DNA of 64,000 nucleotides from Pseudomonadota bacterium (lineage in GTDB: Bacteria > Pseudomonadota > Gammaproteobacteria > Xanthomonadales > Rhodanobacteraceae): contig JAFEFS010000009.1 in assembly GCA_018240465.1 (NCBI GenBank), forward strand, positions 1 to 64,000, given 5' to 3'. Positions 42,375 to 50,347 of this stretch are shown here, one piece after another. A program made the position numbers and the translations under genes. Under the pieces are notes generated by a model, which saw only the letters and a list, made by a program, of their open reading frames with translations, was not told the DNA's origin and searched no databases. Position 1 is the first letter of the stretch; each line of letters begins with the position of its first letter.

Positions 42375-44267
42375 TTACTTTTCCGCCGCCGTTCGGGCGA
42401 TGTCGCCAAGGAAGATGGCCGGTCCTTGTGTCCGCGGGAGGAGCGCGAGGGTGTATTCGCCCTCGCTGCGATAGTTGCGGATGTAGCCGTCGAAGCCGCT
42501 CTTGCGCGGCGTGTCGTAGAGCAGCGCGCTGTCGCGCACCAGGTAGCTGAACTCGGCAAGGCCGACGATGCGTTTGTCTTCGTCGAGCACGGCAAGCTGG
42601 CCGTCGTGCGGGATTCCGGCGGTGCCGGCAATGACCTTGCCTTCGAAGTGCGCAGCGTGCATGCCGGTCAGCGAATCGTCGAACGTGTTGCTGATGCGCG
42701 CTTCGGCGGCGAAACGAGTCGAGTGTTCGAGCGGTGCGTTCATGGTACTGCCGACGCGTTCGAACGCCGGATCGGCGAACATCGCCAGATGCCGCTGCCG
42801 GAACATCGCAAGGCTGCGTTGCACGTCGTCGGCGCTGGCATCGTCGCCGTTCGGAAACAAGTCGGCCTCGAACAGCCCGCTGCGCACGATCGCGGCCGAT
42901 TGTTGCGCGTGGCGGTAGACGATGGCGGCCCAGTCCGCGTACGTCTGTTGCGTCGGCAGCGCAACCAGCGGCAGCAGAATCAGGGGTATCGCGCCGACGG
43001 CACCGAGCCCTCGCCAGCGCAGACGTTGCGCTTCGAGCACGAGCAGGATCGCGAGCCCGCACCAGAACAGGTTGGGCCAGACGACGTAGCGGTCGGCCCA
43101 GACCTGCTCGGGATATTCGACGAAGTAGTCGAGCCGGCCGAGGCTGATCACGGTCGCGGTGGCCAGCGCGAACAGGCAGAACATCAGCGCCAGCGTCTGC
43201 AGTCGCGTCGGCTTCGCCTCGCGCACCAAGGTGAAGCGGCCGAGCAGGAGCAGGAACAGGCCGATGCCGGCGAAGCCGGCGAGGCGCGCGAGCATGCGCC
43301 ACGACAGGCCGCTGGCGCCTTGCAGCCAGGCGGCGCTGGCGACGACCTGCCGGCCGAGATCCGCGTAGGGCATCGCGTGGGTGAACGAGTCCTCCAGCGG
43401 CGGCGGGGCATGACCGAGCCAGAGCCGCACCCACGGCGAGGAGATCCAGTCTGCCGCGACAAGAACGCTGTCGATCGGGCGGAAGGCGAGCATATTGCGC
43501 ACGCCCTGGTCGCCGGGCAGGGCGAACAGGTACAAGAACAGACAAAGCGCCAGCACCGCGCACGGGATCGCATACCAGCGCGAGGGCAGGCGCAGGGCAA
43601 AGGCGAGCACGATCACCGCGGGAAAGCTCGCCACGCCCGAGCCGAAGCAGAACATCGCCACCGTGCACGCGACGCAGGCCCACGCGAGCCAGCGCCGCTG
43701 CTGCCGGCGCCAGGCCTCGAAGGTGGCGATGCCGGCGAGTGCGACCGACAGCGTGAGCAGGTAGACGTGCACCGATTCGTAACTGTGGAACAGCATGCGG
43801 CCGTTGACCAGGCCGAGCACGCAGACTACGCCGAGCATGGCGCAGGCCGCGCGCCCGGCCGCAGTCAGCCTGCGCTCGCGCCACGCGCACAGTGCGACGA
43901 CGAGCGCGGTCGCGACTGCGCAGAACAGGCCGAAGGTGAACTGCAGCGAATGGTCGGCGGCGAACCAGCGACTCTCCGCCTCGATCAGCAGATTGGGAAA
44001 GATCGGACGATGGCCGTTGCCCGACTGCAGCACATTGGCCGGAAACGGCAGGTTGAGGAAAGTCTGGTAGTTGACGTACTCGTCCGAGAACGGCTGGCGC
44101 AGGCTGAAGTTGACGATCGCGCAGATCGAGGTCCAGGCGAAGAAGATCGTCCAGCCCCAGAACCAGATGGACAGCAGGTAGCGGACAGCAATGCGGGGCA
44201 AGAGCGCGGATGTGGCCCGCGTCGTCGCCGGCTGCGTCTGTGCATCGGGCAAGTTGCTGATTGCCAT
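42375..44267 (-). CDS. Polytopic membrane protein, GT-C glycosyltransferase-like (paralogue B)
   Basis: A 630-aa protein: cytoplasmic N-tail, first helix at about 30-52, then a loop with SDEYVNYQTFLNLPFPANVL and SGNGHRPIFPNL, about ten further helices, and a soluble C-terminal domain (about 470-630). Shared motifs show it is a paralogue of the protein encoded at 39427-41181. The acidic SDE in loop 1 fits a GT-C transferase, as for the GtrC-type enzymes that add sugars to O-antigen in the periplasm; GtrA and a GtrB-like transferase are encoded 2-3 kb away. Function inferred. Divergent from the GT2 gene at 44535. Confidence 0.76.
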   Translation of the reverse strand: MAISNLPDAQTQPATTRATSALLPRIAVRYLLSIWFWGWTIFFAWTSICAIVNFSLRQPFSDEYVNYQTFLNLPFPANVLQSGNGHRPIFPNLLIEAESRWFAADHSLQFTFGLFCAVATALVVALCAWRERRLTAAGRAACAMLGVVCVLGLVNGRMLFHSYESVHVYLLTLSVALAGIATFEAWRRQQRRWLAWACVACTVAMFCFGSGVASFPAVIVLAFALRLPSRWYAIPCAVLALCLFLYLFALPGDQGVRNMLAFRPIDSVLVAADWISSPWVRLWLGHAPPPLEDSFTHAMPYADLGRQVVASAAWLQGASGLSWRMLARLAGFAGIGLFLLLLGRFTLVREAKPTRLQTLALMFCLFALATATVISLGRLDYFVEYPEQVWADRYVVWPNLFWCGLAILLVLEAQRLRWRGLGAVGAIPLILLPLVALPTQQTYADWAAIVYRHAQQSAAIVRSGLFEADLFPNGDDASADDVQRSLAMFRQRHLAMFADPAFERVGSTMNAPLEHSTRFAAEARISNTFDDSLTGMHAAHFEGKVIAGTAGIPHDGQLAVLDEDKRIVGLAEFSYLVRDSALLYDTPRKSGFDGYIRNYRSEGEYTLALLPRTQGPAIFLGDIARTAAEK

Positions 44268-44382
44268 GGTTCCTAGCGGTATGAGCAGTCTTGTAGTCTA
44301 GAACATTTCCGAATCATGTGATTGTGACAGTGTGCTCGTACCTCTCTTCTTGCGGGGAAGGTGGGCGCGCGAACCGCGTCGT

Positions 44383-44431
44383 GAGAGGGTTGGTGCCGAA
44401 GGCGCCCGCTGCGCAGGCGCCACCCCTCTCC
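44383..44431. repeat. Intergenic hairpin, CCCTCTC type
   Basis: GAGAGGGTTGGTGCC (44383-44397) pairs with GGCGCCACCCCTCTC (44417-44431) with one or two mismatches around a GC-rich loop. It lies in the divergent spacer between paralogue B and the GT2 gene and is another copy of the dispersed GGGAGAGGG-type repeat. Confidence 0.6.
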
Positions 44432-44506
44432 CCAAACTCCCCGCCCGCAGGAAAGGCACTGTCGATGCAAGCCGATCGGGTATGATTGCGCCCCTTTTTG
44501 CAGAAT

Positions 44507-44526
44507 CGATTCCGAATCCGGAATCG
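44507..44526. promoter_or_regulatory. Inverted repeat before the GT2 operon
   Basis: CGATTCCG (44507-44514) and CGGAATCG (44519-44526) are exact complements with a 4-nt loop, 8 nt before the start codon at 44535. TATGAT at 44481-44486 is a possible -10 element. The dyad could be an operator or a leader hairpin near the ribosome site. Only the symmetry is certain. Confidence 0.4.
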
Positions 44527-44534
44527 CGACACCG

Positions 44535-45368
44535 ATGTCCGCTCCGACGCCGTCCGTTTCCATATGCATGCCCGCCTACAACGGCGCGGCGCATCTGCGT
44601 GCGGCGATCGACTCGGTGCTGGCGCAGACGCACGCGGATTTCGAGCTGGTCGTGATCGACGACAACTCCACCGATGCCACCGCGGAAATCGTGGCAGGGT
44701 ATGCTGATCCGCGCGTGCGCTACCTGCGCAACGCGAGCAACCTGGGCCCGCAGGGCAACTGGAACCGCTGTCGCGACGAGGCGCGCGGCAGGTACTTCAA
44801 GTTGATGCCTCAGGACGATCTGCTTGAGCCGGACTGTCTCGCGCGCCAGCTGGCAGTGTTCGAGCAGGATGCAGAACATCGGCTCGCCTTCGTATTTGGC
44901 GCGCGTGACGTCGTCGATGCGTCGGGCCGCAAGATCCTGCGTCGTGCCGCGTTTGGCGGCGAATCCAGACGCATCGAGGCGCAGGCACTGATCCGCGCCT
45001 GCCTGCGTCGCGGCACCAACCTGATCGGCGAGCCCGGCAACGTGCTGCTGCGGCGCGAGCTGGTCGAGCGGCTCGGCCCGTTCGACGCGACCTACGGCTA
45101 CATGATCGATCTGGATTACTGGTTCCGTGCGTTGCGGTGCGGCGATGCGTATTATCTGGCCGACACGCTCTCGGCGTTCCGCATTTCCGGCGGCTCGTGG
45201 AGCGTGGCGATCGGTGCGCGCCAGTATCAGGAGTTCCGCGATTTCGCCAGAAAGTACGCGGCGATGCCGCAATACCGCATCGCCCCGCGTGATCTCGCCC
45301 AGGGCATTGCGATGGGCTGGATCAATGCCCGGGCGCGGCAATGGATCTATCGCTGGTGGTTGCGCTGA
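44535..45368 (+). CDS. Glycosyltransferase family 2
   Basis: A 277-aa GT-A fold enzyme beginning VSICMPAYNGAAHLRAAIDS. DDNSTDAT binds the nucleotide and MPQDDLLEP provides the DxD-type metal site. DLDYWFRAL near 195 is the usual acceptor-side motif. It transfers a sugar from a nucleotide donor, presumably to a surface-glycan precursor in the cytoplasm. Sugar unknown. First gene of a rightward run (GT2, methyltransferase, GtrA, epimerase, GT2). Confidence 0.9.
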   Translation: MSAPTPSVSICMPAYNGAAHLRAAIDSVLAQTHADFELVVIDDNSTDATAEIVAGYADPRVRYLRNASNLGPQGNWNRCRDEARGRYFKLMPQDDLLEPDCLARQLAVFEQDAEHRLAFVFGARDVVDASGRKILRRAAFGGESRRIEAQALIRACLRRGTNLIGEPGNVLLRRELVERLGPFDATYGYMIDLDYWFRALRCGDAYYLADTLSAFRISGGSWSVAIGARQYQEFRDFARKYAAMPQYRIAPRDLAQGIAMGWINARARQWIYRWWLR

Positions 45369-45404
45369 TCCGCCCCCGGCCCGACACGAAGATGAGGAAG
45401 CGCA

Positions 45405-46022
45405 GTGGCAAGTGAATCATCCGAATTCGGCTCGAACTATGCGGCCGAGCAGCTGCGCCGCAGCCGCCATCCGCTGCGGCGCCTGATCAAGAAGTTCTAT
45501 CTCGATCGCGTGCTCGGCGAAGTCGAGGCCGGACCGACGATCGATTTCGGTTGCGGCGCGGGGCAGTTGCTCGCGCGCCTGCCGGCGGGTTCGGTCGGGC
45601 TCGAGGTCAACCCGCATCTGGTCGAGGCGCTGCGCGCGGAAGGGCTCGACGCGCGGCTGTACGACGCCTACGTCGACGATTTCTCGCTGCGCCTGCTCGA
45701 TGGTGGACGCTACGCAGCGTTCACGATCTCGCACGTGCTCGAACACTTCGCGGACACGCCCGCGGTGATGAGCAAGCTCTGGCGTGCCTGCGCGCGCCTT
45801 GGCGTGACCACGATCGTCGCCATCGTACCCGGCGCCAAGGGCTATGCCTCGGACGCGACGCACAAGACCTTCATCACGCGTGAATGGGTGCGCGACAACG
45901 GTCTCGAGCAATGCGAGGGTTACACGCTCGAGCGCGCGAACTATTTCCCGATCGACAAGGCATCGGTCGGCGACTGGTTCGTGTTCCACGAGTTGCATCT
46001 GGTCTACCGACGGACAGCGTAA
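45405..46022 (+). CDS. Class I SAM-dependent methyltransferase
   Basis: A 205-aa methyltransferase with motif I TIDFGCGAGQLLARLP, the acidic LEVNPHLVEAL end of strand 2, and FTISHVLEHFADTPAVM as the motif III region. C-terminal FHELHLVYRR is typical of the Methyltransf_23-like group in polysaccharide loci. GTG start at 45405, 36 nt after the GT2 gene. Its stop abuts the GTG of the GtrA gene, so they are co-translated. Acceptor unknown. Confidence 0.85.
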   Translation: MASESSEFGSNYAAEQLRRSRHPLRRLIKKFYLDRVLGEVEAGPTIDFGCGAGQLLARLPAGSVGLEVNPHLVEALRAEGLDARLYDAYVDDFSLRLLDGGRYAAFTISHVLEHFADTPAVMSKLWRACARLGVTTIVAIVPGAKGYASDATHKTFITREWVRDNGLEQCEGYTLERANYFPIDKASVGDWFVFHELHLVYRRTA

Positions 46023-46430
46023 GTGGCCGCGTCGGGAAGTTTCTGGACGCGCCGCATCGCGCCGCTGCTGCGCCCGCAGTTCATGCGCTTTCTTCTCGTC
46101 GGTGCCGCGAATACCGGCTTCAATATTCTCGTCTACTGGGCATTTCTCTGGATCGGGCTCGCGGTGCCGCTGGCCAGCCTCGCGTCGCTGGTCGTCGGCA
46201 TCCTGATCAATTTCACTACGCAGAGCCGCTTCGTCTTCGACAATCGCAATCCGTGGAAGCTGCTGCCGTACTTTGTGGTCTGGGGGATCCTCTATGCGAC
46301 CAACCTCGGCCTGATCTGGCTGTTGATGCGCTGCGGACTCGACGCCTACCTGGCCGGAATGCTGTCGACTCCGGCCACCGTATTGCTATCCTATTTCCTG
46401 CAGAAGTCCTTCGTATTCCGGCGTGCGTAA
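46023..46430 (+). CDS. GtrA family membrane protein
   Basis: A 135-aa protein with four membrane helices and the family motifs QFMRFLLVGAANTGFNILVY, GILINFTTQSRFVF and LSYFLQKSFVF. GtrA proteins are thought to help flip or present polyprenyl-phosphate sugars made by a GtrB transferase. A GtrB-like enzyme is encoded 0.8 kb downstream. GTG start immediately after the methyltransferase stop (TAAGTG). Confidence 0.9.
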   Translation: MAASGSFWTRRIAPLLRPQFMRFLLVGAANTGFNILVYWAFLWIGLAVPLASLASLVVGILINFTTQSRFVFDNRNPWKLLPYFVVWGILYATNLGLIWLLMRCGLDAYLAGMLSTPATVLLSYFLQKSFVFRRA

Positions 46431-46547
46431 CGATTTTCGCCATCCGATGACAAGATTTCCCCACAATTCCGCGGTCGCTCATTGCCTGCTGCCCGGGGCG
46501 GACACTTCGTGCATGCACACATGCGCGCATGTCGCAACGTGCATGCG

Positions 46548-47243
46548 ATGCCCATGATCGTCGGCTCGGGGCTGATCGCGACTACCTTCGCTCGCCATGC
46601 GGCGGACGACGAGTCAGTGTGCTTCTACGCTGCGGGTGTGTCGAATTCCTCGTGCGGCGATGCGCGTGAGTTCGAGCGCGACCGGCTCAGGCTGGAGCGA
46701 CACCTGGCAGACGTCGCCGCGGATATCCTGTTCGTGTACTTCAGCACCTGCAGCGTCGAGGATCCGTGGTCGAAATCCAGCGCGTACGTTCGGCACAAAC
46801 TCGCGCTCGAGGACCTGGTGAGGCAGCGTGGCAACTATCTGGTGTTCCGGCTTCCGCAGGTGGCAGGACGTACGCCGAACCCGCACACGATACTCAACTA
46901 TCTGCATGCGCGGATAACGCGGTCCGAACGTTTCGACCTGTGGCGACAGGCCGCACGCAACATCGTCGATGTGCATGATGTGGCGCGGATTGCGATGGAC
47001 CTGATCGAAAACGAGGGCGCGCGCAACGAGACGATCAACATCGCCAGTCCGCGCAACTCCAGCCTGCCCGATATCGTCGCTGCGCTGGAATCGACGACCG
47101 GGCACCGGGCGATCTACGATGTCGTCGACAAGGGCGGCGAATACGCCATCGATACATCGCGCATCGCGGCGTCGATCCACCGTTGCGGCATTGTCTTCGA
47201 CGATGCGTATCTGGCGAGAACCATAGCCAAATTCTATGACTGA
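46548..47243 (+). CDS. NAD-dependent epimerase/dehydratase-like protein
   Basis: A 231-aa short-chain-type protein. The nucleotide-binding loop is IVGSGLIATTFA, somewhat unlike the usual GxTGFIG. A FSTCSVEDPWSKSSAYVRHK stretch matches the catalytic Ser and YxxxK (Y-VRHK) of extended SDRs. DVHDVARIAMDLIE and INIASPR are typical of sugar epimerases. Probably converts an NDP-sugar or lipid-linked sugar. ATG at 46548 or 46554; a longer frame from 46482 lacks support. Ends 8 nt inside the next gene. Confidence 0.78.
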   Translation: MPMIVGSGLIATTFARHAADDESVCFYAAGVSNSSCGDAREFERDRLRLERHLADVAADILFVYFSTCSVEDPWSKSSAYVRHKLALEDLVRQRGNYLVFRLPQVAGRTPNPHTILNYLHARITRSERFDLWRQAARNIVDVHDVARIAMDLIENEGARNETINIASPRNSSLPDIVAALESTTGHRAIYDVVDKGGEYAIDTSRIAASIHRCGIVFDDAYLARTIAKFYD

Positions 47244-48174
47244 CCACACCATCCAGGGCGTTTCGGTTTCCATCGTCGTGCCGGTCTATCGCAGCGAGGC
47301 GATCCTGCCGCATCTCGTGGCCAAGGTGCAGGAAGCGATGGCAGGCAGCGGTCTCGGTTATGAGTTGATCCTGGTCAACGACGTCAGCCCGGACGGGAGT
47401 TGGGAGGTGATCAAGCGCCTGGCCGCCGAGCACAACTTCGTCCGTGGCGTCTGCCTGTCGAAGAACGTGGGCCAGCACAATGCGACGATGGCCGGCCTCG
47501 GCCAGGTACGCGGCGGGGTCGTGATCGTCATGGACGACGACCTGCAGCATCCGCCGCAGGCGATTTTGAAGCTGGTCGACTCGATCAAGTCCGGCCACGA
47601 TGTGTGCTATACGCGTTACGCGCACCGGCAGCACGCCGCATGGAAGAAGCTCGGCAGCTGGTTCAACGACCGCGTTGCGACGTTGCTGTTGAACAAGCCT
47701 GCGGGTCTGTACCTGTCCTCGTTCAAGGCCATGCACCGGCGCGTCGTGGACGAGGTGGTGAAGTACGACGGCCCGTACGCATACGTCGACGGCCTGATCC
47801 TCGACGTCACCCGCAACATCGACGTGCTGACGATCGAGCACCAGGCGCGATTCGCCGGCGAAGGCAACTACAACCTGCGCCGCTCGCTGTCGCTGTGGCT
47901 CAAGATGGCGACGAGTTTCTCCGTGGTACCGTTGCGCATCGCCACCGTGCTTGGGTTGTCGATCACCGCGCTGAGCCTGATCATCGGCGTAGCCATCATC
48001 CTGCGCAAGCTTTCGCATCCGGATCTCGCCTCGGGCTGGGTCTCGTTGATAGTCTCGATACTGTTCGTCGGCGGCATGCAGACGTTCTGCCTTGGCCTGC
48101 TCGGCGAGTATCTCGGCCGCGCTTACCTGAAGATCAACAAGAAGCCGCAGTTCGTCATCCGCGAGAAAACCTGA
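47236..48174 (+). CDS. Polyprenyl-phosphate glycosyltransferase (GtrB/DPM1-like GT2)
   Basis: A 312-aa GT2 with SIVVPVYRSEAILPHLV, the VNDVSPDGSW motif, and MDDDLQHPP, a hallmark of dolichol-phosphate-mannose-synthase-like enzymes. Two C-terminal membrane helices (about 235-257 and 268-292) precede LLGEYLGRAYLKINKKPQF, typical of GtrB/ArnC. It should transfer a sugar to undecaprenyl phosphate on the cytoplasmic side, and GtrA would assist. The start overlaps the epimerase gene by 8 nt. Confidence 0.9.
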   Translation: MTDHTIQGVSVSIVVPVYRSEAILPHLVAKVQEAMAGSGLGYELILVNDVSPDGSWEVIKRLAAEHNFVRGVCLSKNVGQHNATMAGLGQVRGGVVIVMDDDLQHPPQAILKLVDSIKSGHDVCYTRYAHRQHAAWKKLGSWFNDRVATLLLNKPAGLYLSSFKAMHRRVVDEVVKYDGPYAYVDGLILDVTRNIDVLTIEHQARFAGEGNYNLRRSLSLWLKMATSFSVVPLRIATVLGLSITALSLIIGVAIILRKLSHPDLASGWVSLIVSILFVGGMQTFCLGLLGEYLGRAYLKINKKPQFVIREKT

Positions 48175-48175
48175 T

Positions 48176-49303
48176 TCAGGGGCGCCGACGCAGGCAGAAG
48201 CGCGGAGTCAGGTGCTTCCAGATCCGTGGCGCGTGGCCGGCGCCTGCGCCGTGCCCGGCACGCATCACCGCGAGCATGTGCGTGGGCGAGAGGTTGCCGG
48301 CGAGGATCTCGGCCTCGTCGCGCGCATGCACGCGGTCGATGAAGGCGCAGTCGCGTGCTGATTGCACATCGAAATGCGGACCGAAGCTGCGATCGATGAA
48401 CGGGTCGATCAGGTTCGAGTGGGCGTAGAAGAAATCGAAGTCGAAGCGACCGAGCAGCAGCGGCAGGATGTCCTGAGCACGCACGCCCTCGAAGCTCTCG
48501 CGTGCGCAGTCCCAGTCGCGGAACGTCTTCTCGCGACGCCGGAGTTGCAGGTTGTACCGGTACTCCATCGGCAACTCGCGCCAGAATTCGCGCACGATCG
48601 CGAGTGCTTCCGGCCAGCGCTGATGTCCGTTGCGTCCGATGATGTCAGAGGCGACGAAGACGCCTTGCGGCGTCAGGCATGCGGCGATCGCATCAATCAG
48701 TCCTTCGAGATTGACGACGTGATGCAGGCTCTGGTTCGCAACGACCGCGTCGTATCGGGTTTGCGGTTGCCAGCGGTTGAAGTCGCCTTCGAGTGGAACC
48801 ACGTGCGCCGACACGCCCGCCTCGCGCGCGAACGCGGCACCACGCTCGCGCATCGAACCGTTGAGTTCGAGACATTCGATCGTGAAATCCTCGATACCGC
48901 GCCCGATCAGGCTTTGCGCGATGCGTACTTCGGCATCGCAGTTGCCGGCGCCGATGCTGACGAAACGCGCCGGCCTTGCGCGCGCGTCGTGGAAAGCCCG
49001 TTCGAGAACCTGGCCGAAAAACTGTTCGGGATCGGAGAAACCGAAGGTTTCGAGTACGGGTCGAAGATGCTTGTTCGACCAGTAGTGGGCAATCGGCGGC
49101 AGGTCGTGTACCTCGGTCTGCGCGTCGAAGCGGGCGGTCTCGGTCTCGATGTGGCTGCGGTAGGTGGCGTCGTCGATGCGTCCCGCGCGCGCAACCGCAC
49201 GCGGGGCGAAGGCTCGCCACACTTCGCGCAGCGGTTGCTGCAGCGACGGCGGCAGGCGTCGCGCCAGCGGCACGGCATGACGGCGCAGGAAGGTGCGGAT
49301 CAT
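48176..49303 (-). CDS. SAM-dependent methyltransferase (glycan locus)
   Basis: About 375 residues. A class I methyltransferase core is visible at about 125-250: RFVSIGAGNCDAEVRIAQ (motif I), FTIECLELNGSMRERG (acidic strand 2 end) and YDAVVANQSLHHVVNLEGL. It probably methylates a small molecule or sugar. ATG at 49303 chosen; a GTG at 49312 is possible. The final 45 residues (DCAFIDRVHARDEAEILAGN onward) have a broken duplicate at 41182-41447. It follows the 2OG oxygenase gene by 31 nt on the same strand and converges with the GtrB-like gene, 1 nt apart. Confidence 0.83.
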   Translation of the reverse strand: MIRTFLRRHAVPLARRLPPSLQQPLREVWRAFAPRAVARAGRIDDATYRSHIETETARFDAQTEVHDLPPIAHYWSNKHLRPVLETFGFSDPEQFFGQVLERAFHDARARPARFVSIGAGNCDAEVRIAQSLIGRGIEDFTIECLELNGSMRERGAAFAREAGVSAHVVPLEGDFNRWQPQTRYDAVVANQSLHHVVNLEGLIDAIAACLTPQGVFVASDIIGRNGHQRWPEALAIVREFWRELPMEYRYNLQLRRREKTFRDWDCARESFEGVRAQDILPLLLGRFDFDFFYAHSNLIDPFIDRSFGPHFDVQSARDCAFIDRVHARDEAEILAGNLSPTHMLAVMRAGHGAGAGHAPRIWKHLTPRFCLRRRP

Positions 49304-49334
49304 CGTCGCCACGCGCGCCGCGGACGCGGTCGGC

Positions 49335-50273
49335 TCAGCCGCGCCAGCGGCGCAAAGCGACGCGCGCCAGGTGGCGCAGGCGGCCGAGCCTGCCGCCGTA
49401 CAGCGCCGCCTGCGCCCGCTCGAACTGCGCGGTCATCGCGGCGAGGTCGCGGTAGAGGCGCAGGTTGTGCTGGTCGCGGCGCGCGACGAGGACGCGTAGC
49501 TCGTCGACGTCGGCCGCGTCGAGCGTGTAGCCGCAGGCGATGCGCTCGGGCAGTGGCGCATCGACGTAGATCGTCGAATGCGTGCCGGCGGTCTCCTCGA
49601 CGGGGCGGTCCCGCGTGTAGAAATACAGCGCGACCGACTTGCGCGTGAGCATGCGCTTGTCTTCCGGCAGCGCGATGCGCGGGAAGCCGTGCCAGCTCGT
49701 TTCGGTGGTCTCGAAGATCACCGCGCGGTTGAACTTCGGGGTGATGGTGATGATTCGGTCGTCGGCACTGCGCGGGTCGCTGTGCAGTTGCAGCGACCCG
49801 CCCCAGGCATCGTCCCAGTCGTGGTTGAGGTAGACGATGAGATTGAGGCGCCGATGCCAGCGGTTGGCCGGGTGGCGGTTGAAATCGACGTGCGCGTCGA
49901 GGTCCTGGCCGTGGCGGTTCTCGTGCGTGCCGCCGCCGAAGTACCACGGGTCGTAGAGCAGGTCGTCGATGCCTGTGACCTTGCCGACGAGATCGAGGAA
50001 TTCGCGCGACTGCACGAGATCGTCGAGCGCGGCGTACGCGTTGCCGAGGCCGCGGATCTTCTCGACGGTGGACTTGTTGCCGAGCTCGCCGGCTTCGTTG
50101 CGTGCGTTGCCGTGCTCGAACGGCGGGAACTGGGCGAGCACCCGTGTGGCGTAGTCGACATCGAAAAAGTCGTCGATGACGACGTGGCGGAACGGCGCGC
50201 GCGGGTGGAAGCGCGCAGCGAGATCGTCCTGTTTTGCAATGACGTCCGGATTGATCAGACTCGACATTTCCAT
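49335..50273 (-). CDS. 2-oxoglutarate/Fe(II)-dependent oxygenase
   Basis: A 312-aa protein with the prolyl-4-hydroxylase-like dioxygenase pattern. HVVIDDFFD leads the domain. The iron ligands are H and D of DAHVDFNRHP and the distal H of TSWHGFPRI, followed by the arginine/lysine segment that holds 2-oxoglutarate. The WGGSLQLHSD loop resembles ofd1/Tpa1-type hydroxylases. Substrate could be a sugar, lipid or protein. The C-terminal 50 residues are basic and helical. It lies between ptsI and the methyltransferase on the same strand, 57 nt beyond the ptsI stop in the opposite reading order, so it has its own start region. Confidence 0.85.
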   Translation of the reverse strand: MEMSSLINPDVIAKQDDLAARFHPRAPFRHVVIDDFFDVDYATRVLAQFPPFEHGNARNEAGELGNKSTVEKIRGLGNAYAALDDLVQSREFLDLVGKVTGIDDLLYDPWYFGGGTHENRHGQDLDAHVDFNRHPANRWHRRLNLIVYLNHDWDDAWGGSLQLHSDPRSADDRIITITPKFNRAVIFETTETSWHGFPRIALPEDKRMLTRKSVALYFYTRDRPVEETAGTHSTIYVDAPLPERIACGYTLDAADVDELRVLVARRDQHNLRLYRDLAAMTAQFERAQAALYGGRLGRLRHLARVALRRWRG

Positions 50274-50347
50274 GCAGTCGGAGGGAGAAGAACGAGGGCC
50301 GCAATAATGACACAGGCCCGCGTGACGAGCTCAGCGCGGGTGTGCGC

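Noticed and set aside
42144..44276. Large plus-strand open frame across the paralogue B region
   Set aside because: The minus-strand protein has membrane helices and motifs shared with its paralogue; the plus-strand frame is Arg/Glu/Gln-rich shadow.
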